DNA from: Arhodomonas aquaeolei DSM 8974
Lineage (GTDB): Bacteria > Pseudomonadota > Gammaproteobacteria > Nitrococcales > Nitrococcaceae
Assembly: GCF_000374645.1 (NCBI RefSeq)
Contig: NZ_KB894804.1
Coordinates: 124,001-188,000, forward strand
Reading direction: 5' to 3'
Length of the DNA stretch: 64,000 nucleotides
This document shows, piece by piece, positions 8,398 through 17,099 of this stretch; within the stretch, counting starts at the first letter, position 1; the number at the start of each line of letters is the position of its first letter. Made by a program: the position numbers and the translations under genes. The notes below the pieces were generated by a model that ran no database searches, was not told the origin of the DNA, and saw nothing but the letters and a program-made list of their open reading frames with translations.

Positions 8398-9123
8398 ATG
8401 AGCACGATCAAGACGACCCCGATTGCCCGCAGGAAGCTCTCCGACGAGGTGCTGGAGCGGCTCGTGGACCTGATCGAGAGTGGCCAGCTCAAGGCCGGCG
8501 ACCAGATGCCCTCCGAGCGCGAGCTCATGGAGACCTTCAACGTCGGCCGGCCGGCGGTGCGCGAGGCGCTCCAGAGCCTGGCCTCCATGGGCATGATCAC
8601 CATTCAGCATGGTGAACGGGCACGGGTGACCGCCGTCACCGCGCAGTCGATGATCAACCAGATCGACCGCTCGGCGCGGTATCTGCTCTCGACCTTCCCC
8701 AAGAACGTCGATCACCTCAAGGAGGCGCGGCTGTTCTTCGAGGTGGGCATGATCCGTATCGCCGCCGAGCGGGCCGGGCCCGACGACGTCGCCCGGCTGG
8801 AGGAGGCGGTCCGCGAGATGGAGCGCAACCTCGGCAAGGGCCGGACGTTCATCGAGGCGGATATGCGCTTTCACCGCATCATCGCCGAGATCCCCGGCAA
8901 TCCCATCTACGCGGCCGTCTCCCAGGCCATGCTGCAGTGGCTCTCGGAGTTCCATGTGGACATGGTCAGCTTCCCCGGTGCCGAGGACGTGACCCTGAAG
9001 GAGCACTACGAGCTCCTCGAGCGGGTCAAGGCGAACGACCCGGACGGCGCCGCCCAGGCGATGACGGACCATCTCACCCGCGCCAGCTCCCTGTACACGG
9101 CCCGCGCCCGGGGCGAGCGCTAG
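8398..9123 (+). CDS. FadR-subfamily GntR transcriptional regulator (NanR-like)
   Basis: The 241-residue protein has an N-terminal winged helix (KLSDEVLERLVDLIESGQLK, then AGDQMPSERELMETFNVGRPAVREAL broken across the recognition helix). It is followed by an all-alpha FCD ligand domain with the metal-binding type Asp/His pattern in FIEADMRFHRIIAEI. The ATG at 8398 is chosen over an upstream start because CAGGAG lies 8 bases before it and homology begins at KTTPIARRKL. It is divergent from oiaX and converges on the lactonase gene with a 4-base stop overlap. It probably represses the island and releases DNA when a pathway acid binds. Confidence 0.88.
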   Translation: MSTIKTTPIARRKLSDEVLERLVDLIESGQLKAGDQMPSERELMETFNVGRPAVREALQSLASMGMITIQHGERARVTAVTAQSMINQIDRSARYLLSTFPKNVDHLKEARLFFEVGMIRIAAERAGPDDVARLEEAVREMERNLGKGRTFIEADMRFHRIIAEIPGNPIYAAVSQAMLQWLSEFHVDMVSFPGAEDVTLKEHYELLERVKANDPDGAAQAMTDHLTRASSLYTARARGER

Positions 9124-11054
9124 ACCTCTTCCCCCGGGGCCGTGCCGATGACGCGGAGCACGCCGTAGGGCGGCAGGGTCGCCTCCGGCCCTGCCATTGC
9201 GGCGGTGCGGTCCATCCAGTCCCGGGCCTCGCGGGCGCTCGCCGCCACCGTCGCGTCCAGGCGTTGCGCCTCCTTTACGTTGAATCCCTCGATCCGCACC
9301 GGGGTGGTCTCCGGCCGGCGGTTCGCGAGCCAGAGCTCCGCGCGGCCATCGGTCCGCGTCCAGGCGACGGCGTCGACGCGCTGCGGGTCCCCGATTGCGG
9401 TGCCGAGTCCCCGCGCCCGCGGGGCGCGGGCGAGCCCCCGGAGTACGTGGAACACCGGGTACGGGCCCCGCGCGTCCATCGTCGCAAAGGGGGCGTCCAG
9501 CGACGACAGCGCCACCGCGTCGACCCCGGCGGCACGGGCACGGGCGTAGTAGCCGAGGTTCCAGGCTGCGGCGAACTGGGCGGTCTGGCGCGGGTCGTTG
9601 CGTGCCATCGGCAGCCGGAGCCGGTCCCGGTTGTCGAAGGTGTGCACGCCGTAGGGGTTGCTCCACATGCCGATCGCGCTCATGCCGACCCGGTACGGCG
9701 TCCCCGCCGGCGCCATGGCCCGGGCCGAACGGAACACGTGGGGCAGCGCCTCCAGGGTCTCCATCACCGAGAGGTCGTCCGCGGCATGGACGATCGCGGC
9801 CGTGGCGTGGCTCAGGAAGTCGATCCGTGCGCGCGGCGGGCAGCGGTTCAGCTCGGTGAAGTAGGTGAGCATGCCGCCGCCGGCGGCGGCGCGGGGAAAC
9901 ACCTCGCGCACCGCCTCGGTCACGGCGTCCGGTGTCGGTGTCTCCGGCCACCGGCCGTCGGGCTGGTAGCTCCTGAGGTAGGCCGCGGGCAGTGCCAGCA
10001 CGCCGGAGGGCACCACGCCGAGCGCCTCGAGGGTGTCCGCGAGCCACTGCAGGGCCGCCCGTGGCTCGGCGTCGTCCGGGAGGATCACGCCCAGGTCCAG
10101 TGCGGCTCCGACCCCCACGTCGTCCAGCAGCGCGGCGGCGGCGCGCAGGTGGTCCGCCGCCGAGGGACTGCGCAGGTCCACGCGCATGTGCAGGTGGTCC
10201 GGCCGGATACCGGCGAGGGTGCGCCGGGCGGTCTCCGAGACCGGTTCCCCGAGGTCGTGGCCCATACCCAGCGCGGGCAGCGCAGAGCGTGCATTGGGGT
10301 CCACGTGCACGGGAACCACAGCGCGGTCCCGGCGCGCCGCAGGGGCGTCGCCCGGGGCGGGGCCGTCGATGCGCACGCGTACGCGCTGCACCACCGTGTC
10401 GCCCGCCTCGATGCGGTAGGGCGTCGGCCATGCCAGTGGACGGTTGTAGGTCTTGAACGAGGCGTCTGTCCAGTTGCGCTGGTCCTCCATTTCGAAGACG
10501 TCGCCTTCGAAGGCGCACTCCACGGTGATCCCGGGTCGGGGCTGGTGGCGGATGGCGGCGATGTCGAAAAAGGGCTGGCCGGGGCTGATCCGGTCCGGGA
10601 AACGGCCCTCCTCGTGGCCGCCGTCCGTGTGTACGACGGTGACCGGACCGCCCGCGATGCCCTCGATGGGATGCAGGACCACGAGCCCGCTGCGGCTGGT
10701 GGTGAAGCCGCCGGGGGAGCGGAGCCTGGCGGTCACCGTGAGCTCGCGGTCGCGGATCCGGGCCTCGAACGCCGCCTCCAGCGTGCCGGCCCCGGCGGTG
10801 GTGGCCTCGAAGCGGAACACCCAGGTGCCGTCGTCGCGGTGCTCGAAGGTGTCCTCGCGCCGGAGCAGGCAGGTGCCCCACTGATCGTCGCGTATCGTCA
10901 GCCCGATACCGCGGAGGATCTCGCGCCCGCCGATGCGGATATGCCGGAGCCAGCCGTCATCGACCGTGAGCTCGAATGCGCCGGCCCGGAGGGCCGTGGG
11001 GGAAGGCGGGGTGGCATCGGTTCCGAACAGGGCCTCGGCGTCACTGGACTCCAT
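9120..11054 (-). CDS. apnL: Large lactonase-like protein, possible D-apionolactonase
   Basis: The 644-residue protein has no signal peptide. Its N-terminal part is rich in beta-strands (residues 20-220), followed by a region resembling a TIM-barrel hydrolase and a short C-terminal beta-domain. I do not recognise unambiguous catalytic residues. Size and neighbourhood match what I recall of ApnL, which opens D-apionolactone to D-apionate in clusters with ApnO, OiaK and OiaX. GGAGGAGAG lies 7 bases before the chosen ATG at 11054. A longer frame upstream lacks support. Its stop overlaps that of the convergent regulator (CTAG, 9120-9123). A glycosidase role is the main alternative. Confidence 0.55.
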   Translation of the reverse strand: MESSDAEALFGTDATPPSPTALRAGAFELTVDDGWLRHIRIGGREILRGIGLTIRDDQWGTCLLRREDTFEHRDDGTWVFRFEATTAGAGTLEAAFEARIRDRELTVTARLRSPGGFTTSRSGLVVLHPIEGIAGGPVTVVHTDGGHEEGRFPDRISPGQPFFDIAAIRHQPRPGITVECAFEGDVFEMEDQRNWTDASFKTYNRPLAWPTPYRIEAGDTVVQRVRVRIDGPAPGDAPAARRDRAVVPVHVDPNARSALPALGMGHDLGEPVSETARRTLAGIRPDHLHMRVDLRSPSAADHLRAAAALLDDVGVGAALDLGVILPDDAEPRAALQWLADTLEALGVVPSGVLALPAAYLRSYQPDGRWPETPTPDAVTEAVREVFPRAAAGGGMLTYFTELNRCPPRARIDFLSHATAAIVHAADDLSVMETLEALPHVFRSARAMAPAGTPYRVGMSAIGMWSNPYGVHTFDNRDRLRLPMARNDPRQTAQFAAAWNLGYYARARAAGVDAVALSSLDAPFATMDARGPYPVFHVLRGLARAPRARGLGTAIGDPQRVDAVAWTRTDGRAELWLANRRPETTPVRIEGFNVKEAQRLDATVAASAREARDWMDRTAAMAGPEATLPPYGVLRVIGTAPGEEV

Positions 11055-11112
11055 GGCTGCGCTCTCCTCCTGCGCCGGATGCATTGTTGTTGAATTCAGG
11101 CTAGAAATAACG

Positions 11113-11124
11113 TCATCACACCAG
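11113..11124 (-). promoter_or_regulatory. Repeated motif CTGGTGTGATGA upstream of the lactonase
   Basis: On the minus strand the site reads CTGGTGTGATGA, 59 bases before the lactonase start. A TTGAC word lies 3 bases further upstream, as also seen at 5 bases for the oiaX copy. Confidence 0.55.
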
Positions 11125-11155
11125 TCGGTCAAACGCCTGGCTGGCCGACCGAGCC

Positions 11156-11185
11156 TTGACGGCCGGGAGATTACTGGTGTAATGA
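11156..11185 (+). promoter_or_regulatory. Promoter and repeated motif before the sugar-binding protein gene
   Basis: TTGACG (11156-11161), a 16-base spacer and TGTAAT (11178-11183) form a good sigma-70 promoter. The -10 sits inside CTGGTGTAATGA (11174-11185), the fourth copy of the island's motif. The start codon is 121 bases downstream. Confidence 0.6.
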
Positions 11186-11305
11186 GTGTACGACATAATG
11201 ATCGGACCGAATGAGTCCGGCCAGATCGGCGCCCCGGTCGCGCCGTATCGAAGAGCAAAACAGGCCGCGGTCACGCGGCGACAGTCCTGAGGAGGAGAAG
11301 CCCCT

Positions 11306-12352
11306 ATGTCGACGAATCTATTCAAGGTTACGCGCCGTGCCGCGCTCTCGCTGTGCGCCGTGGCCCTCACCGTCCCCGCCTTCGCCCCGGCATCCGCCCA
11401 GGCCGCGGACAAGCCGGTCATCGCCCTGTCGAACGCCTACTACGGCAATACCTGGCGCCGGCAGATGGTCGACTCGTTCGAGGCGGTGGCGAAGAAGGCC
11501 AAGGAGCAGGGGGTGATCGAGGACTACATCATCCTCAACGGCGACGGCTCGGTGAATCAGCAGATGTCCCAGATGGGCAGCCTGATACTCAAGGGCGTCG
11601 ACGCCATCGCCATCGATGCCGCCTCCGAGTCCGCGCTCAACGGCGTTATCAAGAAGGCCTGCAGTGCCGGTGTGAAGGTGGTGGCCTTCGATTCGGTCGC
11701 CTCCGCACCGTGCGCCTACAAGCTCAACTTCAGCTTCGTGAAGTATCAGGCGGACCTCGCCGAGTACGTCGCGGACCGTCTCGACGGCGAGGGCAACGTC
11801 CTGGTCGTCCGGGGGGTGAAGGGCTCCGCGCCGGACCACGACATGTACAAGGGCCAGATGAGCGTGCTCAAGAAGTACCCGGACCTCGAGGTCGTGGGGA
11901 CGGTGTACGGTCAGGCCACGGGTTCGGTGGCCCAGTCGGCGGTGGCGAACATCCTGCCGAGCCTCCCCCACGTCGACGCGGTGCTCACCCAGGGCGGCGG
12001 CGACGATTACGGTGTCGCCAAGGCCTTCGAGCAGTATGGCGGCGAGTACGCCGACGACATGCCGATCATCGTGGGTGGCGGCAGCTCGAACTTCATCCAC
12101 TGGTGGGCCGATCGCCGCGAGAAGACCGGCTACAGCACGATCTCCAAGAACACCGCGCCGGGCATCGGCAGTGCCGCGTTCTGGCTCGCCTACGAGATCG
12201 AGCAGGGCGCCACGCCCCAGAAGACCATGCTCATGCCGGTGGCGACGGTCACCAACGACAACCTGGGCGAGTACAGGGACATGAAGCCCGGCGTCATCGT
12301 CAGTCCCGAGTACACGCACGACTGGGTCACCGAGCACCTGCTCGACAAGTGA
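11306..12352 (+). CDS. Sugar ABC transporter periplasmic binding protein
   Basis: The 348-residue protein starts with a Sec signal (TRRAALSLCAVALTVPAFA) and cleavage near ASAQAAD. It has a ribose-binding-protein-like fold: IALSNAYYGNTWRRQM, GVDAIAIDAASESAL and a C-terminal second lobe. It would capture the island's substrate in the periplasm and pass it to the fused transporter encoded next. The RBS GAGGAGGAG ends 8 bases before the ATG. Context points to apiose, apionolactone or apionate as ligand, but no binding residues can be read reliably. Confidence 0.9.
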   Translation: MSTNLFKVTRRAALSLCAVALTVPAFAPASAQAADKPVIALSNAYYGNTWRRQMVDSFEAVAKKAKEQGVIEDYIILNGDGSVNQQMSQMGSLILKGVDAIAIDAASESALNGVIKKACSAGVKVVAFDSVASAPCAYKLNFSFVKYQADLAEYVADRLDGEGNVLVVRGVKGSAPDHDMYKGQMSVLKKYPDLEVVGTVYGQATGSVAQSAVANILPSLPHVDAVLTQGGGDDYGVAKAFEQYGGEYADDMPIIVGGGSSNFIHWWADRREKTGYSTISKNTAPGIGSAAFWLAYEIEQGATPQKTMLMPVATVTNDNLGEYRDMKPGVIVSPEYTHDWVTEHLLDK

Positions 12353-12414
12353 CCGGCCCGAGCCCGGTCGCCCCGGCGGGGTGACCGGGCCGACATGCAT
12401 GTCCAGGAGCCGCT

Positions 12415-14958
12415 ATGAGCCTCAGCGAGTCCCCACGCGATCACCGCCCGGAAACGGCGACCGGGGAGACCGGTGCCGCGCACGCGGTACCGCCGCCCGG
12501 GCCTTCCGCCCCGAACGTCGTCGCCCTCGAGGGCGTCACCAAGGCCTACGGTCCGACGACGGCCAACCGCGACGTCGGCATCGTGCTCGCCGCCGGTGAT
12601 GTCCTCGGCCTCGTCGGCGCCAACGGCGCCGGCAAGAGCACGCTGATGCGCATCCTCTGTGGCGTGACCGTGCCCGATCGGGGCAGTCTTGCGATCGCCG
12701 GCGAGCCGGTGGACTTCCAGCGCTTCTCGCCGCGGCACGCCCGGGCGCAGGGGATCCGGATCGTCCACCAGGAGCTGTCCCTGTGCACCAACCTGTCGGT
12801 CACGGAGAACTTCTTCCTCGAGGACGCCCGGATCGCCGGTGGTGGCCCCCTGTGGCATGCCCATTACGGGCGGCGCGCCCGCCGGAGCATCGACCGGGTC
12901 TTTCCGGACGCCGGCATCGATGTCCACGCGCGGGTCGGCGACCTGCCCATCGGGCAGCGGCAGATGGTAGAGATCGCCCGGGCCGCGAGCGATCCCGCCC
13001 TGCGGCTGCTCATCCTCGACGAGCCCACCTCGTCGCTGGACTCCGAGCGCAGCATGCAGCTGCGGCGGTACATGGAGGCGCGCTCCGGGGACGGTGTGTC
13101 GTTCGTGTTCATCAGCCACAAGCTTGGCGAGGTCGTGGACATCGCCTCGCGGATCGCCGTGATGCGCAACGGCGAGAAGGTCTGGGAGGGCGATTCGGCG
13201 GAGACCTCGGTGAGTCAGCTCGTCGACTGGATGGGCGGTGACGCGGGCCGGGAGCTGGAGAGCCATCACGCCGATGCCGGGGCCCGCGGCCGGGAGCGCG
13301 CCGCGGCGGCGCGCGAGCCGCTGGTGCGCATCGGTGGCGATCATCTCCGCGGTGCCGGCGAGCAGGCCCTGGTGCTTCACGCCGGCGAGATCGTCGGCTT
13401 CGCCGGACTGGAGGGCAGCGGCCAGCGCGAGATGCTCCACGAGGTCTTCCGTCAGGCACGCAGGGGCAACGTGCAGTGCCTCGGGTCCGTGGGCTTCGTC
13501 TCCGGGGACCGCCGCCGGGAGGGGGTCTTCCCCCTGTGGAGCGTGGAGGAGAACATCGCCGTGGGACAGACCGGCAAGCGCGGCCCGCTGGCGCCGCTCG
13601 CCGGGCGCGGCGAGCTCGGGCGCATCGACCGGTGGCTGGAGAAGCTGCGCCTGGACCGCGAGCGCCTGCCCTCGCCGATCCTGGAGCTCAGCGGCGGCAA
13701 CCAGCAGAAGGCGCTGGTGGCACGGGCGCTGTTCGCCGATGCGGACGTGATCCTGCTCGATGATCCCACCCGCGGCGTGGACGTCTCGGTCAAGCGCGAT
13801 TTCTACGACGTGGTCCGCGAGCTGGCCGAGGCCGGCAAGCTCATCATCTGGTACAGCAGCGAGGATATCGAGTTCCTGGAGTGCGACCGGGTCCTGGTCT
13901 TCAGCGAGGCCGCGATCGCGTGCGAGCTCCGCGGCGAGGACATCAGCGAGGAGGCGATCGTGAGCTCCGCGTTCAGCGAGATCGTGGAGGAGGCCACGCC
14001 TGCCGCCGCCGGTGCGGGCCGGGCGCGCCAGGGGCAATGGCGGCAGTGGCTGTTCCGGGTCGCGCCGTTCCTGAGCACGATGGTGATCTTCGCCATCATC
14101 GGCTCGATGAACCCGATGGCGGTCAGCGCGTTCGGCCTCGACCTGCTGCTGGGGCCGGCGGTGCCGCTGGTGCTGGTGGCCGCCGCGCAGATGTTCGTGG
14201 TCGGGGGCAGTCATATCGACCTGGGCGTCGGGGCCTTCGCCGGGCTGGTCAACGTGGTCAGCGCCACGGTGCTGGTCGCCCATCCCGGCCCGGGGGCGCT
14301 GGCCCTGCTCGCGCTGGTTGCGGGCTACGGGAGTCTGGGCGCCCTGATCGAGGGGCGCAAGCTGCCCGCCATCGTTGTGACCCTGGGTGCCTCGTTCATC
14401 TGGCTCGGGATCGGCTATACGCTGCAGGAAAGCCCGGGCGGGAGCAGCCCGGCGTGGCTCAGCGCGCTGTTCTCGTGGTCGCTCGCCGGTGTCCCCGCCT
14501 CGGTGGTCATGATCGCCGGCGCGGGGGCGCTCGCCTGGGCGGTCAACCGCTCGCGGCTGGGCGTGGTCCTGCGGGGCTTCGGCAACAACGCCCAGGCCCT
14601 CAGCCACATGGGCTGGTCGGCGTTCACCTACACCGTCGCGCGCTACGTCGTCGCCGGCGTGTTCGGCCTGTTCGCCGGGCTCTCCCTCACGGCGGTGAAC
14701 ACGGCCTCGGATATCAACGCCAGCGGCTCGTTCACGCTGCTCAGCGTCGCCGCGGTGGTAATCGGCGGTTGCCGGCTGGTCGGCGGCTCGGTCACCCCGG
14801 TGGGGGTGGTCTTCGGCGCGCTCACGCTCTCGCTGATCGGGGCGCTGCTGGGCTTCATCGGGATCAGTACGGATTACAACGCCTCGGTCCAGGGGGCGCT
14901 GCTGATCGGCATTCTGGCGTTGCGGACGCTGGTCGGGCAGAAGGAGACGGCGGAATGA
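12415..14958 (+). CDS. Sugar ABC transporter: tandem ATPase fused to an RbsC-type permease
   Basis: The 847-residue protein joins three modules. The first ATPase has Walker A GANGAGKST (68-76), signature LPIGQRQ and Walker B LLILDEP. The second has a degenerate Walker A (GLEGSGQRE), as is usual in RbsA proteins, plus LSGGNQQK (about 425) and VILLDDPTRGVD. From about residue 547 a polytopic RbsC-type permease follows (FRVAPFLSTMVIFAIIGS onward). Usually these are separate RbsA and RbsC polypeptides. No stop or frameshift is needed to read through, so the fusion looks real. The gene overlaps the next permease by ATGA. The transporter would therefore be a heterodimer of a fused and an unfused permease. 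Confidence 0.9.
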   Translation: MSLSESPRDHRPETATGETGAAHAVPPPGPSAPNVVALEGVTKAYGPTTANRDVGIVLAAGDVLGLVGANGAGKSTLMRILCGVTVPDRGSLAIAGEPVDFQRFSPRHARAQGIRIVHQELSLCTNLSVTENFFLEDARIAGGGPLWHAHYGRRARRSIDRVFPDAGIDVHARVGDLPIGQRQMVEIARAASDPALRLLILDEPTSSLDSERSMQLRRYMEARSGDGVSFVFISHKLGEVVDIASRIAVMRNGEKVWEGDSAETSVSQLVDWMGGDAGRELESHHADAGARGRERAAAAREPLVRIGGDHLRGAGEQALVLHAGEIVGFAGLEGSGQREMLHEVFRQARRGNVQCLGSVGFVSGDRRREGVFPLWSVEENIAVGQTGKRGPLAPLAGRGELGRIDRWLEKLRLDRERLPSPILELSGGNQQKALVARALFADADVILLDDPTRGVDVSVKRDFYDVVRELAEAGKLIIWYSSEDIEFLECDRVLVFSEAAIACELRGEDISEEAIVSSAFSEIVEEATPAAAGAGRARQGQWRQWLFRVAPFLSTMVIFAIIGSMNPMAVSAFGLDLLLGPAVPLVLVAAAQMFVVGGSHIDLGVGAFAGLVNVVSATVLVAHPGPGALALLALVAGYGSLGALIEGRKLPAIVVTLGASFIWLGIGYTLQESPGGSSPAWLSALFSWSLAGVPASVVMIAGAGALAWAVNRSRLGVVLRGFGNNAQALSHMGWSAFTYTVARYVVAGVFGLFAGLSLTAVNTASDINASGSFTLLSVAAVVIGGCRLVGGSVTPVGVVFGALTLSLIGALLGFIGISTDYNASVQGALLIGILALRTLVGQKETAE

Positions 14959-15947
14959 GCGTGTTTTTCAGCTGGGCGGCCGGCAATCGCTGGATCTGGT
15001 CGGCGATCGGCGTGGTGGTGCTGTGGGGGATCCTCAGCGTGTTCGCCGAGAGCTTCAGCCTCCAGAGCCTCAGCGGCGTGCTGACCTCGACGGCATTCCT
15101 GACCATGGTGGCCATCGGCCAGATGTTCGTGGTCTCCACCGGCCGGGGGAATATCGATCTGTCCATCCCCAGCGTGGTCACCTTCAGCGCCTTCGTCGGC
15201 ATGAGCATCATCCAGGGCTCGGTGGCGATGGTGCCCGCCGGGCTGCTGGCGGTGGTCGTCATCGGTGCCGTGGTCGGCTCGGTCAATGCCTTCCTGGTCC
15301 TGCGCCTCGGCATCCCCGCCATCATCGCGACGCTGGCCACCGGCTACATCATGGCGACGGCGGTCCTGCTCGCCAACCAGCACTTCTCGACGTTCGCGGT
15401 GGATCCGGTGCTGAAGACACTCACCACCGGCAAGCTGCTCGGCTTTCCGGTGATCACGCTGGTGAGCCTGGTGATCGTGGCCTTTGCCGCCTGGGTGCTG
15501 CGCACACGGGCGTACGGGCGCAGCCTGATGGCGGTGGGGCAGAACCTCCGCGCGGCGGGGCTCGCCGGCGTCCGGACCGATCGCACCATCTTCCTGGCGT
15601 TCTTCACCAGCAGTGTGCTCGCGGCGGTGACCGGCGTGCTGCTCTCGGCCTACGTCGGCGGCGCCTTCCTGGAGATGGGCAAGCCCTATCTGCTCCAGTC
15701 GGTGGGCGCGGTCGTGGTCGGCGGGACGCTCATCTACGGCGGCAGCTCGACGGCGCTGGGTACGTTCTTCGGGGCACTGCTGCTGGTGCTCATCGTCACG
15801 ACCATGCAGATCGCCGGCCTGCCCGCCGGCATGCAGGACATCGTCCAGGGGGCGGTGATCATCGGCGTGCTGGCACTGGCCGGGGACCTCAAGGCCGCCG
15901 GGCGTCCCCGCCGCCGGACCACCGGCAAGGAGGCGGCCGGCGGCTGA
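14955..15947 (+). CDS. Sugar ABC transporter permease (RbsC type)
   Basis: The 330-residue protein is highly hydrophobic with eight or more predicted membrane segments. It shows the family motifs GRGNIDLSIPSVVTFSAFVG and an EAA-like loop region around AVGQNLRAAGLAGVRTDR. It would form the second half of the membrane channel beside the permease fused to the ATPase. The ATG overlaps the preceding stop (14955-14958), so the two are probably translated together in near-equal amounts. The arginine-rich C-terminus (GRPRRRTTGKE) should lie in the cytoplasm by the positive-inside rule. Confidence 0.9.
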   Translation: MSVFFSWAAGNRWIWSAIGVVVLWGILSVFAESFSLQSLSGVLTSTAFLTMVAIGQMFVVSTGRGNIDLSIPSVVTFSAFVGMSIIQGSVAMVPAGLLAVVVIGAVVGSVNAFLVLRLGIPAIIATLATGYIMATAVLLANQHFSTFAVDPVLKTLTTGKLLGFPVITLVSLVIVAFAAWVLRTRAYGRSLMAVGQNLRAAGLAGVRTDRTIFLAFFTSSVLAAVTGVLLSAYVGGAFLEMGKPYLLQSVGAVVVGGTLIYGGSSTALGTFFGALLLVLIVTTMQIAGLPAGMQDIVQGAVIIGVLALAGDLKAAGRPRRRTTGKEAAGG

Positions 15948-15962
15948 CGCCGGGCCCCGGGC

Positions 15963-15986
15963 GGCCCGCCACCATGGCGGCGGGCC
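15963..15986. terminator. Hairpin between convergent transporter and ilvE genes
   Basis: GGCCCGCC (15963-15970) and GGCGGGCC (15979-15986) form an 8-bp GC stem with an 8-base loop in the 51-base gap between converging genes. There is no T-run, so it is only a candidate bidirectional terminator. Confidence 0.4.
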
Positions 15987-15998
15987 ACGACCCGGTCG

Positions 15999-17099
15999 TC
16001 ACGCCAGGCGCGTCATCCAGCCGCGCTCGTCGCGGCGGTGGCCGTACTGCAGGTCGAGGAGGGCACGGCGCAGCATCGGGCCGACGGTGCCGCCGTCACT
16101 GTCGCCGCAGGCGATGGTGCGCTCCTCGGTGACCAGCTCGCCGATGGGGGTCACGACCGCCGCGGTCCCGCAGGCGAAGACCTCCGTGAGCGCGCCGGAG
16201 TCCGCCGCCTCGATCCATTCCCCGATGCTCACCGGGCGTTCCTCGACGCTCAGGCCGGCGTCCGCTGCGAGCTCCAGCAGCGAGGCGCGGGTGACACCTT
16301 CGAGAATGGTCCCGGAGACGGGCGGGGTCACCAGCCGCTCGTTGTCGAACACGAAGCAGACGTTCATGCCGCCGAGCTCCTCGACCCAGCGGTGCTCGCT
16401 GGCATCGAGGAAGACCACCTGCTCGCAGTCGTGTGCCGACGCCTCCTGCTGGGCGGCGAGGGAGGCGGCGTAGTTGCCGCCGCACTTGGCCGCGCCGGTA
16501 CCCCCGGGGGCGGCGCGGGTGTAGTGACTCGACAGCCAGATGCGGACCGGCTTCACGCCCCCGGCGAAGTAGGCGGCGGTGGGGCAGGCGATCACGTGGA
16601 AGTCCACTGTGCGCGAGGGGCGTACCCCGAGGAACGGCTCGCTGGCGATCATGAACGGACGCAGGTACAGGCTGGATTCCGCACCGTGATGCTGCGGTGT
16701 GGGCACCCAGTCGACGTCCTGGCGGACCAGGGCTTCGAGGGCTTCGAGGAAGGTCCCGGTGTCCGGCTCCGGCAGCGCCAGGCGGCGTGCCGAGGCACGC
16801 AGGCGCTCGGCGTTGCGTTCCGGGCGGAAGGTCCATACGGAGCCGTCGGGATGGCGATAGGCCTTGATCCCCTCGAAAACGGTCTGGCCGTAATGCAGGG
16901 CGGCGGTGGCGGGATCCAGGCTCAGCGGTCCGTAGGGCCGTACCTCGCCGGTCTCCCAGCCTCCGGAGGCGCTCCAGCGCACGTGGACCATGTGGTCGGT
17001 GAAGAAACGCCCGAAACCGGGATCCGCCAGTATCGCCGCCCTGTCCCCGGCGCTGGTCGGTTCGGTGTTCGGAGTGATCCGGAAGCTGGTGACGGACAA
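15999..17099 (-). CDS. ilvE: Branched-chain amino acid aminotransferase, class II
   Basis: The protein belongs to PLP fold-type IV. It shows FEGIKAYRHPDGSVWTFRPE, the region around SLYLRPFM, AAKCGGNYAASLAAQ with the PLP lysine, EELGGMNVCFVF and the FACGTAAVVTPI phosphate-binding segment. It transfers amino groups between Leu/Ile/Val and 2-oxoglutarate. Homology starts at about SFRITPN. I prefer a TTG start at 17099 because GGGAGG lies 5 bases upstream, giving 366 residues, close to the class II norm. An in-frame ATG at 17183 or 17216 would add an unlikely leader. It converges on the sugar transporter and is not obviously part of that pathway. Confidence 0.88.
   Translation of the reverse strand: MSVTSFRITPNTEPTSAGDRAAILADPGFGRFFTDHMVHVRWSASGGWETGEVRPYGPLSLDPATAALHYGQTVFEGIKAYRHPDGSVWTFRPERNAERLRASARRLALPEPDTGTFLEALEALVRQDVDWVPTPQHHGAESSLYLRPFMIASEPFLGVRPSRTVDFHVIACPTAAYFAGGVKPVRIWLSSHYTRAAPGGTGAAKCGGNYAASLAAQQEASAHDCEQVVFLDASEHRWVEELGGMNVCFVFDNERLVTPPVSGTILEGVTRASLLELAADAGLSVEERPVSIGEWIEAADSGALTEVFACGTAAVVTPIGELVTEERTIACGDSDGGTVGPMLRRALLDLQYGHRRDERGWMTRLA

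Noticed and set aside
8266-10881. 871-codon minus-strand frame over the regulator and lactonase
   Set aside because: It runs out of phase through the lactonase and antisense to the regulator, with a low-complexity Arg/Pro-rich product.
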